A DNA stretch of 64,000 nt from Tricholoma matsutake. Lineage: Eukaryota > Basidiomycota > Agaricomycetes > Agaricales > Tricholomataceae. Both the position numbers and the translations under genes were made by a program. Positions 31,880 through 42,843 of this stretch are shown here, in pieces. Each line of letters opens with the position of its first letter. Position 1 is the first letter of the stretch. The DNA lies in NCBI GenBank assembly GCA_026075535.2, contig AP026543.1, positions 8,494,001 through 8,558,000 of the forward strand, read 5' to 3'. The notes beneath the pieces are model-generated. The model did not search any database and was not told the DNA's origin. It was given only the letters and a program-made list of their open reading frames with translations.

Positions 31880-34640
31880 ACTTACTATCAAACTCTACTC
31901 TCTCACACATGTTCTTCTCCCAAAACCATGCCGACCCTGAAATTACTGCAATGGTCAATTTTTTCATGCTGACACCATTGTGTGACTACAGCACAACACC
32001 CACTTGCCCTGCATCTTGATATGTATATAATGGTCTGCTAACACTTGCGCTAGTTTCCTCTTGCCCATTTCAATCATGTCTCCCCATCCCATTCTAAAGT
32101 GTCCAGCAACCATCGGTGCCCCTCATGACCACCCCACATCCCATCATCCATTTCCCCCCTTCACCCTGCCTCACTACCCATACTTTTTCTGTCTATTCTG
32201 CCTCAGCTTATGACCATTCTCCAATCATTGTTGCCCCAAACACCTGTGCTTTGCCAGAACATGGATGTCTGGGACATATATACAGTCTTGGCGACAACCC
32301 TGCAACCTCGCAGACATCGAGACAATGTGGTCAGTGTTATGGTTTGGATCCCACACATTCCATGGCGCCCCTCACTCTATTTCCACTGCTGGTACATGTG
32401 GTCTGCCTCCACCTCTAATTCCAGACCTTTCTTCTTCTGATTCTGAAGAGAGCTACAAAGTCGCTAGCCCCCTCTTGATTCTTCTCATGTTACCAGTCCC
32501 ATCCTCCCCCACCACTGCTGCCGACTTGGTGCACCCCTCTGTCAAACCCACCAAACTCCCAGTACATGGCGCATCCACAACTCCTGCAACTGTCAACACC
32601 CCTATGCCTATGCACCAAACTGAAAAGACTTGTGCCCCCTCTGCTTCACATCAGGAACAGCGTCCTGCGCTGTTCAAGTGCAAATGCCATTATTCAGGAT
32701 TCCTCTTTTGATTCCACACCTTCTCAGACTCTCTTTGTTCCCCCCCCCCATCGCCTACATCTATGCTAATGACACGGACACCGGCTACATGTGGATGCAT
32801 TCATCAGAACATGTCTGCTGCTCGACAGAACAGCTCTGCTGGTTCCAGGATCCCCAATGATGGCCCATGCAACCTCCCACACCCCTCTGTTCCCCCCCAG
32901 CTCATCCCCTTCACTCCCATCGAACACCTTGAGCTGTGCAATGCAACTACCATGTCACACACGATGACTGCAGCTTCCCCGCCACCTCCACCTTCAAAAT
33001 GCGACATAACCCTCTATAAATGACATCACTCACTGCTTCCACACTCACTCACTCTGTTACTTCAACCTCCTCAAGAGTCGTTCATTGCTGTGTGGCATTT
33101 TCATCAACATTGTTGACAATCACCAACAGCCCAGTCCACAACCCCCCTGTTATGCACCCTGACCCTGCCCTGAACCCTGCCATGTCACAGCCATCAATGA
33201 CAACATCAATGATGGACAATGACCACTCCACACCTCGACCACTCCAGAACACCTAACGGCACCACTGCAATGCATCCCTGTCCCCCCCAGCTCATCAATG
33301 ACATCCCCAGTTGCATCGCAGCCACCACTTGAGTGCCCTAAAAGCCCCATGATGCATGCCACATCACTGACAATGGTGGCACTGCCATCCATGGAAACTG
33401 TCGAGAAACGGCCACCTACAGCCCTGGTAAAGCAGGAGAGTGGGGTTACACACCCTCTTGAGCCCCTGGAACCCCACAACCACCCAATGGACCCCCCCTG
33501 CTCCCCTTACCATCGATGACAGCTGCCACATCACTGTTGATGACGCTGCTACCACCCATGGAAACTGACGAGTACCAGCCATCTGGAGCTCATAGGATGT
33601 GAGCACCACATCCTACACCATCCAGCTCAATCCCCACCCACTCGTCTCTCGTTCTGAGCCTCCAGCTGCCACTGCCACATCACAGCCACCAACAGCCACA
33701 ACACCTGCTACAACCACCTTGGAAACAGCATCTATGGCCATATCCAGCGCCAAGATGAAGGCAACCACCCCAGAGAACACTCACCAAGCCCCAAGCAATG
33801 TACAAGGACTGTCCACAGCCCAGGAAACAAATTTGCGAGATGGTGAGCAACTGCATTTGTTGAAATGCACTGTCTGCTCAATGGACAAACCCCACAAGCT
33901 CCACCTCCCTCAGCAACGGCCTGTACCATTCCCCACACGCCCCTGTCACCCCCAGTTCAGCCCCAGTCCCCTGCTGTGCACCCCGAGCCCGCTGCTGCTG
34001 CCATGTCACCACAAACACCACCTGTGCCTCATGTCGCTACCTCGTCATCAACAATGATGTCTACAGCTGGGGACACCCCCAGTTCACTGCCAACCCCATC
34101 CCAGCCACCCAGCTCACCCCAGACCCCCCGTAAATGTGCCATTTGGGCGTCATCTGTGTGGTACACCCCTGCTGCATCACTGACGACACCCCCTGTTCAC
34201 TGCCTGTGCCTCGTTCGCTGCCTATGCACCCCAGCTCAGCTCAGACCCCCCATAAACGACCTGTGTTGCCATCTTTCACAACTACCAGTGCATCTGGACC
34301 CCACTGCTGTTGTTTCATGCCCATCCATGTCTGCAGCCCCAGCCATGTCACCGGCAAGGTTGACCTCCATCCATGCCCCCATCCACATCACTAGCACTGT
34401 CCACAGCACCAGCCCTGTCCACGTCACCAGCCCCATCCATGTCTCCTGTCAACATCACCAGCCCCGTCTGTGTCCATGTCACCATCCATGCCACCAGCAT
34501 CCATGTCACCAGCACCATCCTCATCACCAGCACTGTTACCAGCCCTGTTCAAGTCCCAGCCCCGTCCACGCCCACCACACCCATCCTTGCCAATCCTCAT
34601 CCTTGTCCTCGCCTCTCTGATGTCAGCATAATATTGTAAA
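31880..34640. repeat. C-rich, strand-asymmetric low-complexity block
   Basis: About 2.7 kb in which the plus strand is C-rich and G-poor. At 34380-34570 it turns into a degenerate minisatellite of CATGTCACCAGCAC type. Long plus-strand frames (for example 33865-34620) give Pro/Ser/Thr/His runs without domain structure and have antisense partners of similar length. I do not regard them as genes. Confidence 0.65.
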
Positions 34641-34753
34641 CACACTTATGACTCAGTGTTCTGGCGAACACATAAAGTTATTTGGGATTACTACCATGAC
34701 CACATTTACCTTGTCACCTCCCCCCCAGTCGTTTTTTTTGGAGTATGAGAGAG

Positions 34754-35095
34754 TGTAAGAGTGTCTCTTACATCAGCAAACGTTATCTACATCCACACTC
34801 ATTATCACATGTTATTCCAGTAGTATATAGTCTATACCTTGAGTACTTGTACTGTATCTTAGTTCTTCCCTCTGAATATACTAAGTTCCTAACAAAAAAA
34901 AAGTGGAAGGAAGCCAGAGCTTCCCACTCAGGGAGAACAAGACATGTTAGGAACTTAGTATATTCAGAGGGAAGAACTAAGATACAGTACAAGTACTCAA
35001 AGTATAGACTCTATACTACAGGAATAACATGTGATAACTGCAATGGCATGTGATAAGACTTGCTGATGTAAGAGACACTCTTACAGCTTCAAGTG
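34754..35095. mobile_element. Fold-back element of the TGTAAGAG family
   Basis: Two inverted arms: 34754 to about 34893, and about 34950-35095 in reverse. The ends are TGTAAGAGTGTCTCTTACAT and its complement. The arms run through TATAGTCTATAC and CTAAGTTCCTAACA and meet around a short A-run and the GGAAGGAAGCCAGAGCTTCC segment. The right arm contains a segment (TTATCACATGCCATTGCAG in complement) that the left arm has partly lost. No coding capacity. Confidence 0.75.
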
Positions 35096-36920
35096 CTTTA
35101 GTTTCATTATCTGTACCATATCTAGCCTTCAATGAACTAATTTTGATACCACTCATTGAACCAATGCTATAAAAACACAATAGCACCATGTGGAATGTTA
35201 GTGCCACATGTTTTTGTGACTCGCCACAATCAAATGTGGCAGCCATGATCAAATATAGACTCACACATATAATATGCTTCTACTTTGATTTCTGGTAGTA
35301 TAGTAAGTCTGGCTGGTATGGTGCCATACCAGCCACATCTTGCCAGACAGGGTGTAGTTTTCCTGATGTACCCTTGGGAGGGGCCTGAGGGTAGGAAGAA
35401 TCACTTGATGATGGGTATATAAGAAAGATAATTTACATCAGATAGCAGCAAAGAAGTCTAGTGAGACACTTCTGCACAGCTTGTGCCAAAATTTCAAGAG
35501 AATTTGTCATTGATTAACATTTTCACAGCTCATTATTTATGACTCCTGCACTGAAAATTCAGTGGAGAAGGCTGTTACAGCAAAAAAATTGCCAGATGTT
35601 CATTTTTCCAAGTAAATTGATTGTAAAAATGATTTGGGTAAATCTTCTGACCATACTATGGCCTACCATGGAGCCAGCACCCCCAATTGGCAGTCACAAA
35701 ATGTCACATCATGCCAGCTAAGTATGCCAGGGTTAAGTGGCCTAATTACAATGTTTGTTTGCACCAGCTTGACACATTTCCACTGCCAAATGTTTGAGAC
35801 CCATTCAATGGCAAAAGTTATGAGTGGTGACAATGCACATGGTGAAGGGACTTGTCCAATAATGTATATTCTACCACAATTTTTGGGAATCCCTTCTAAT
35901 TGCATCTAGACAGGTTTATGTGAAGTAACTAGGCTGTAGTGTCTCAAATGACTGAGATATGGGGGGGGTGCTGATTGAGGGGGGGTGCCAGGCCATAGTA
36001 TCCTGAATCCTGATGCTCTACCTTGGGGGTAATGAATCCCCCCATACCCCTGCATACCCTTACCCATACCCCTCAAAACCCTCACCCTTGCCAGGGGTAA
36101 AGGGTTTTGGAGGGTAGGGGTAAGGGTAGCCTCAAAATACCCCAGGGTTACCCCTGCCATTCTCTAAATGTAACATGGTCCAGATTGAACCATCACTATC
36201 TTAGTCAACAAGTGTGTCAATAAGCTAGCTACACATAATTTACTATCACCAAGCCATCAAAGCAGATCAACACTGAGTCACCACCTCAAGCTGTGATCAA
36301 GATTTCAGCACCACATTGCAAGGGAATATTACATATACTAACAATTGTGGGTCTTGGCATATTTGAATAACAAGAGGTAGTGAATCATCCCATTGTTGTC
36401 ATTGTGCACAATGAGCAACACATTTCTCCTTAGTGAAATCTAAAAATAGCTCACAGTTGCCAATGTGTCAGCTGCCCGGCATGTCAAATGGACTTTGAGA
36501 AGCTTGCTTAATGTGGGCTGAATAGTGTTCAGTTTGTAGAAAATCAATTCCTAGAATAAACAAGGCTATTAAGGTACAGTAAGCAACCAATGTGGTACAA
36601 CATCTAAGATCATACTCACCTCAGTGGCTTATTCTAATGAGAAACCCAGGGTGCCCTGAAATGCTGGGTTGCAATACTAACCCATTGACTTTTGTTGTGA
36701 TCATATGGGTTGTCGTGATTTGTCCTCTGGCCGGCTACTCCAGCCATTTGTTTATTTGTTCATCATGTGATATCTTTTTTCAGAATCATAGTTCTGAGTC
36801 ACAATTTGACGTCGCCTTCCATGATGACAATGACTTCAACAGGGTGCCTGGTTTACAAAGCTCAATAGCAGTTTCATTGGGAAGGATATGACTAGATAGG
36901 GAGAATGGTATTAATTTGGT
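35096..36920. other. Intergenic, hairpins only
   Basis: No credible gene. 35311-35334 is a perfect 11-bp inverted repeat (GGCTGGTATGG/CCATACCAGCC) inside a weaker outer pair (GTCTGGC/GCCAGAC). About 36057-36083 and 36101-36127 form a long imperfect hairpin of ACCCTTACCC/GGGTAAGGGT composition. The 5' part of the MULE element, including its terminal repeat, may start in this stretch but could not be delimited. Confidence 0.5.
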
Positions 36921-38384
36921 GTGTTCTCGACCCCTCCCCCTGCAAGATCTCTCCATTCTAATCTCATTTATCAGCTTCTAGTTTGCGATGTATATCTCCT
37001 GGTCTGTAGATCAAGAAACAAACATTCAATTGGGTTAGAGTCCTGCCTGATCAAGCCATCCATTGCTTCTGGGCACTTCCATGCCATCGTGAATTGCAAG
37101 GAATTTTTTCGATGGCAAGATAGGTATATAAGTGAATGTGTGGCAAGGGTACTGCTGTTGGCACGACCACCATGAGCACCTTTTGGACATACACAACTCC
37201 TTCCACATCTGCAGCATATTCTTCTCAGTTCTTTTGCAGTCTAACTTTCAATCAAATTGTCAGATGTACTTACCCATCTTTCTTGCTGCCAAACACAGTC
37301 ACCACCTGGATGTTTACAGATGAAGTCCCCATGATGGCTAGAAGCACAATCATCCTGTTTGATGAGGTCATTCCTGATATTGCAGACCTCAATCCAATCA
37401 TGCACAGTCTGGAAGATGAATATAACAATGGCCAACATTCTGTTGTACTAGTGTTCCATGATCAGTATTCAGATGTTACAACTGAACATTTGTGCCATTT
37501 TTCAAAGGTGTGTACATACATTTTTGTGTTTTACTCATTGGCTCAGAATCCTCTTGAAGTTGCAACTTTTTGTCAATTTGAACAATTACCGAATACCTCA
37601 AGATTATGCATGTTGGCTTGTCACCCACCTGACTTCTGAGCCATGCTTTTCACCTTTGCTAGTGGCCAAATTTTGTGAATTCAAGATAGCTTTGTGCATT
37701 GCAGGTTTTTGTAGAACTGATTTCCCATTGTGGAAGCTTGGTTGCTTTCTTGATGAAAATTGGCTCGAAGAGGATCTAGTCAATGGGTTGCTCGAGCTGC
37801 TTTACTTCCGACTGGCCACTACATTCTTCCAATCTCATTCCCCTTTTATCTTCCTTCCAACCTCCTTCTCCAACAATGCTAAACATCTCTATAATCAGTC
37901 ACCTCAGCTATATAGCCCAAACCTTATAGCCTTGCAGAACTGCATTTGTGTGGCCACACCATGTGCAATATTTGCCATTGCTTGCATTGATGACCACTAT
38001 TCGGCATACTGCAGTGAGAAGAACAAGATGTGTATCGAGCATAGAGACTCCTTGGAATTTCCACCTGTAACGGAGGTCCTACCAATTCTTCAGTGGGTGC
38101 TGTCAGGCTTGAACATTGATTATTATGTACCTGGAAAAGTTATCAAAGGCGAGTTATCAAAACAAGGTCAGACTTCTGGTTGTTGCAAAATTGCAGCCAA
38201 GAATTTCATTGCCTCTCATGCCGACCCCTCAATTCCAGCATGGTCCAATGTGCTTTCCTCAGTTTTTTGCAACCTAGCTTTACAAAATATGTTGGTCTAT
38301 CATTGTGCTGCATTAGGCAAAGGTGTACATGTTTTCTATCTGTGTAAATTACACCATCTGACCAGTTCTTCAGTTGTATACTGA
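36921..38384 (+). pseudogene. Ulp1/C48-like cysteine peptidase part of a MULE gene
   Basis: Ulp1-family (C48) peptidases cleave SUMO or related tags. From about 37730 the frame shows the family's entry motif LGCFLDENWLEEDLVNGLLELL, here split across codons 37731-37800. Then come candidate catalytic His (DDHYSAYC, about 37992), Asp (HRDSL, about 38043) and Gln-x5-Cys (QTSGCC, about 38170-38187). Upstream fragments 36921-37175 and 37300-37510 may be earlier exons, but their splicing is unclear. A GT-AG intron at 38323-38365 joins this exon in phase to 38366-38475, and a second (38476-38530) joins that to the linker at 38531. The peptidase thus reads into the transposase, and I infer one gene. 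Sequence similarity is weak, so activity is uncertain. Confidence 0.6.
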
Positions 38385-38530
38385 TTGGGTGGTCTCGTGG
38401 ACCTCTCCCCCAACCATTGATGTGTCTGTCTCTGGGCCATTCGGATATAATGACTATAACCTTGATTCTCCAAATGTAAGTCCTCTGGTAGTTGCAAGAA
38501 AGCATGATCAGCTACTTAAGCAATATGCAG

Positions 38531-38962
38531 GCTCGGCACCCCATCTATCAGTTTTTAGCCAGCTTGCAAGATGAACCAAGGATTGATTTTCAGGCAATCA
38601 AGGCACATGTCAAATCTCAGCCCAGTTCTGAACTTATCGACTTGTCATTTTCAAGCCCACCTGCTCCAATCAAACAAGCACCAAAAAATGTAATTGATCT
38701 TGTATCACCTCTCAAACCTACTCATAAACCTGCACGTGTAAAATCTCCATCCCCAGATGTCATTATCCTTGGCCCACCTGCAAAACATGTCAAAAACAAA
38801 CCTGTTCTCACACTTCCTATGACATCTGGGCCTGTTATTGTGCTTTCTGATGACTCTGACATTGAGGAACTCCCTGCAAAGCCTGATCCACATTCCAAGC
38901 TACTGTTGAATATCAATCTCAGATCAGCTCCTGTTGATGATGTAAAAAACACACTGAACTGA
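38531..38962 (+). pseudogene. Linker with four SUMO-interacting-motif-like cores
   Basis: A low-complexity Pro/Ser/Lys linker between the peptidase and the transposase. It contains ELIDLS (about 38630), NVIDLV (about 38690), DVIILG (about 38758) and PVIVLSDDSDIEEL (about 38834). The last is a textbook SUMO-interacting motif: four hydrophobic residues followed by Ser and acidic residues. It ends in a TGA within a 33-nt stretch (38942-38974) that has GT...AG borders and a length divisible by three. Whether this is a tiny intron or one stop codon, the frame continues into the transposase. The SUMO link is an inference from motif shape. Confidence 0.5.
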
Positions 38963-38974
38963 GCAACTCCACAG

Positions 38975-39579
38975 ATGCTGGGGCAGGTCCTTGTGGGTTC
39001 TGTGTACAATTCTATGGAGGCTGCTCATGATGCGGTATATGCACAAGAGAAAAAACTCGGCCATACTTGGCAAATGGGACAGTCAAAATGCTCTCTGGAT
39101 GGAGCTATCAAGAAAGTCACTTTGTGTTGTAACCATTATTACCACCACATCCCCTCGCACTTGGCATCAATTGATCCCTCAGATCACCGCCAAGGAAAAA
39201 CAATCAAAACTGAATGCTTTGCCCATGTCAATGTCAATCACATGCAAGGGGGACTCTGGCATATAACAACTGTTGCATGGGAACACAATCACCAACAAGA
39301 AGTACCTGTTGAAGGTATTGTTTCATGCCCACCAACACAGGCTCAGCGTGAGCTTGTTGCAAAAATTTCTGATCCAACATTTTCATGGGGAACACTCAAG
39401 ACCATTCTTGCAGAACATTTTCCAACTCACATCCTTGAACCATGCCAAATAACCAATCTACTCAATGATGCACGATGGGAAGCTCATGCTGCAGTTACAG
39501 CCCTTGGTGGTGATGGCTCAGCAATCTTGAATAGCCTTCGAGAAAAAGGTGAACATGAACATGGGTGGCAGTATCAGAT
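38975..39579 (+). pseudogene. MULE transposase, N-terminal part (5' of insertion)
   Basis: The N-terminal region has the FAR1/WRKY-GCM1-type zinc-binding pattern typical of Mutator-like transposases (CSLDGAIKKVTLCCNHYY ... CFAHV...WHITTVAWEHNH), followed by a helical region with ITNLLNDARWEAHA. The protein binds the element ends and positions the DDE nuclease. The frame runs unbroken to 39579, where element E is inserted. After removal of E and one CAGAT duplicate it continues in phase at 50344. Confidence 0.85.
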
Positions 39580-39779
39580 TGTAGTGAGTCGTAGGGGGGT
39601 CCCTTAATATCACACAGGAGCTAAACACAACTAATGTATATTTATCGTGTGTACTTGAGGTGGTAGTAAAAAGGATTGCTTATGTAAATAGAAGGCTGGT
39701 CCCTTTATAGGGGCAAGCCAGGTCGATAGCAAAGAAACATAATATATACAAACATGGAGTCAAGCCCCAGGTCACCACA
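39580..39779 (-). repeat. E 3' LTR
   Basis: 200 bp; on the minus strand it runs TGTGGTGACCTGGGGC to GACTCACTACA. TATAAA lies within the LTR. Confidence 0.93.
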
Positions 39780-39791
39780 CCCTCCCTCTTA
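39780..39791 (-). other. E polypurine tract
   Basis: On the minus strand TAAGAGGGAGGG directly abuts the 3' LTR. Confidence 0.75.
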
Positions 39792-39925
39792 GGCTTCATC
39801 CAGGGGAGAAGCATAATGTTTTGAGTAAATAGATGATCTCAAAGAGAGCATCGTCTGGTATGTGGGTATCATCGGGGTACGACAAAAGGAATCAATTCAT
39901 TCATTTATTAAAAAATGCGATGACC

Positions 39926-42736
39926 TTATTTAGTAGGGTCATCGGGGATGTGGGTATCGTCGAGACTCAATGATGATATGTGGGACTCATTGAGGGTCGA
40001 CAAGGATTCAGGGAGGTTGGTGTCAACTAATATACGTCTAACTTCCTCTGGGGTGGTAGGTACGGGTACTTTGCACTCATAATTGGGCACAGAGGGAAGT
40101 AGGGTCATTTTGTTGTTCGATGCCAACAAAGACAATTGGGATATGGGGGTCTCTGGGGTGTTCCCCAGAGCAGAGGTGTCTGTCATCTGCCCTTCATCAA
40201 GAGGGAAATGGCCTTTGTTGATGGTGAACATTTCATCATCAGATGAAGAGACGGAGTCAGTGGAATCACCGTTGTCGTCAGGGTCTCTAATTTTTCGCAG
40301 CTTGGTAGACACGATGGGAGTGAATTTGCTAATGGGCTTCTTGTGCCCATCCGGAGGGATGCCAGCAGCGACTCTCCTCGCTCTCTTCAAGGCCTTCTTC
40401 TTATAAGGGCAACCTAAGCCTCTAGCAAAGGGAAATCCAAAGTTAAAATTATACTACATAATACAGGCATTGGGGACACACCTAGCAAAGGGAAATCCGA
40501 AGAGAAAACTCTAAGGATCCCCTTGCTGATGCCCAGTATATGTGAAGACGACAAAAATCAAATATGACCTAAAAATAGAAAAGGCAGAGATAGGCAGATC
40601 AAGGCCGCCGAATGACATCATACCAAGGGGTATGTGTCGGAAGGGGTACTCCGCCTCTAAATATAAAAGTGTCAACATGTACAAACATGATAGCAAGGGA
40701 AAATTAGTAATAAAATCCGGAAAAATCATAGAAAATGAAGAATAGAAGGAAATGAGGTGGGGAAAAATATAGGATGAACATAAAAAATAGGAAAAACACA
40801 CAGGGCACCCCCCTAGTCCCCTTACACTTCTGGCCTTGAGTTGCCTTGACAATGAGGGGGGACCTGGACCATCCTGAGGTCGGATCATTCTCCAGGGGAT
40901 ATACCTCTGGAGGAGGTGGATGCCAGCCGGACAGGTAAGAAGGCCCGGCGTGGGCAGGAGGTTGGTTGTCTACACAAGAAGTGCTCGCATGCAGAGATGC
41001 AGATAGTCCAGCAGAGAAACTGGAGGACCAGGCAGTGGAAGTCATTGATTCAGGGTGGGGTCGCCCTGAATGAGAGGGAGCTCTGCCCCTGGTGGGAGCA
41101 GTGGAATCTCTTTTTTTTTTCTTTGTGGCTCTCGAAGGGCCACATTGTTAGGCCCGGCAATCCACCACCAAGGTTCAGACATCAGAGGAGCATCCTCTGA
41201 ATGGGTATTGGAATGTTGCCACAGACATCTCATGATATCGGCAGTGGTAGAAGACTCTTCCGAATGGGAGGAGTTGGCAGTAGCCGTTGCTGTAAGCCAG
41301 CCGGTGGCATAGTGAGAACCTTCTCGGACTTCCTCGTCTGAGACTCCCATGGTAGCGAGGTGTCATACGACGTCCTCAAGGGAAGTTGAATTGGTGCTGA
41401 TCGGCATGGGCTGCCAATGGTGCACGGGGGACAGTGGGAGGCATTCGCACTCTCGAATCTGTCGGTACAGTCCCGGCGTGGTTAGTACCTCTGCAGTACA
41501 AAGGTAGAGAAGTAGTTTAGCTTCAGGGGATAGCCCTGAAGGAATCTGTTGACAAAGCAGGAGTTGTCCCCTGATGTGTGGGAGGGAGACCCTCTGTTTG
41601 TCCATCAGGGTACCAGGGTGGGATTGCCATTGGTACAGGTGTTGGTGCATGAACTGCGCCCACGTTTCAGCAGAGTCCAGGAGTGAGGGTTGCTCCAGGC
41701 GAGTAGGGTTGTTGAGTTGGCATAATCCTCGCGCCGACTGTATCTGAACAGGGAGCCAACCAGGTAATCTCCAGTGGGCAAGGGCATATGTCATCAGGGG
41801 CATCTGAGCCCCTGGAGCAGTATCATTGATGAACTGCATGTACTCATGCATTCGTTCCAACATTGGGTAGTTCCCAGAGGTGTGGGCCATCCGGGACCAG
41901 TTATCAAATTCCTCAGTGTTCTGAGGAATGGACGTAGGAACTTGGCCATGCAGCTTGGGAGCTGGTCTCCAGTTCGCTGTCCTGGGAACATCAGGGCCCG
42001 AGAATGTATATCTCGGGGTTGGAAGGTTGGGAAGAGGTGGGTAGACCTCGTTCATATTGAAGTCCTCATTGGGGATGATGGGGCAGGGAGCAGGAGGTGG
42101 TGCAGGCCAAGAGGCTGCACTGGCATACAAAGTACCCTGGGGCCTCTCAGGGTAAGGAGAGGGTTCATGAGTACAAGCTCATTTGGACAAATGTCCATCG
42201 AGCTGCTCGTGCAGGTGCTCATTCTCATCCTCCAGGTTCTGGATGGTCTCCTGGAGGGCAGCAATATCTTTTTTGTATTCATTATAAACACGTTTGGCTC
42301 TGGTGAGAGCACCAGAGTTAATACCCAAATCTTGATGATCTCTCGCGTCAAAATATTCATCATTGTGGTCATACACATGGGTGTACACATGTAATGCATA
42401 GCTCTTGCAAGTGTCGCAAGTGCCTCGGTGAAGGATGATGCCTTCACCATCAATCCTCCAATTTCCGGCAGTGGAAGAGCTGGTGCCCACACCAGCTCAC
42501 CGGTTTTGTTCTTCTCTAGCAGAACGTCTGCTAGAGCTGATGGCTTCTTCAATCTCACCAGGGCTTGGCAAGCGATGGTGTTGGGTGTTGCTGCTCAAGC
42601 CAGTGGGCTCGAGCTCTCTCTCCTTCTCCCTCCCCCTTTGAGACCAGCCACTAGGGCCTGTCTCACATGTGCAGCCAGGTCTGTCATTGTGATCACCCCC
42701 CATGGGGTTGTCTTTGTCTGGAGGAAAGCTCGCCAT
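39926..42736 (-). pseudogene. Extra 3' ORF of element E, unknown function
   Basis: Not recognised. From ATG at 42736 (MASFPPDKDNPMGG) one frame runs through TGA codons at about 42497, 42179 and 41363 to 41042. There the frame steps by one base at an ATGA overlap and continues to 39926, with the solo B LTR (40402-40826) inserted in phase. The intact protein would be about 790 residues. It has a Cys-x-Cys N-terminal segment, a coiled coil (about 42310-42180: RAKRVYNEYKKDIAALQETI), a middle helical domain with conserved-looking Trp/Pro residues (WRLPGWLPVQI, TWAQFMHQHLYQW) and a Ser/Asp-rich basic C-terminus. It occupies the env position of retroviruses, but I see no signal peptide or membrane segment. 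Absence from ordinary gypsy elements makes it notable. Confidence 0.7.
40402..40826 (-). mobile_element. Solo LTR of gypsy family B
   Basis: 425 bp nearly identical to the B1 LTRs, with perfect target duplication CTTCT (40397-40401 and 40827-40831). It lies inside the extra ORF of element E. The internal region was presumably lost by LTR-LTR recombination. Confidence 0.95.
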
Positions 42737-42843
42737 GGTAACTGTACTAAGCAATGAAGAAAAAAAAACAATTGAAACTCCGCACGATGTAAAGTTGCAG
42801 AGTGTGAAATCCATTGCAATGTGACTTGGAAATTTCCAAGTCA

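Noticed and set aside
33865..34620. 251-codon Pro/Ser/Thr/His-rich frame as a secreted or mucin-like protein
   Set aside because: It lies in a C-rich degenerate minisatellite with antisense frames of similar length. No start context, signal peptide or domain; composition explains the openness.
36040..36140. Telomere-like repeat (TTAGGG/CCCTAA)
   Set aside because: The units are CCCTTACC/CCCATACC without a regular 6-bp period and form an inverted pair rather than an array.
39926..42736. The extra ORF as an env-type glycoprotein
   Set aside because: Position fits, but no signal peptide, transmembrane segment or cysteine-rich ectodomain was seen.
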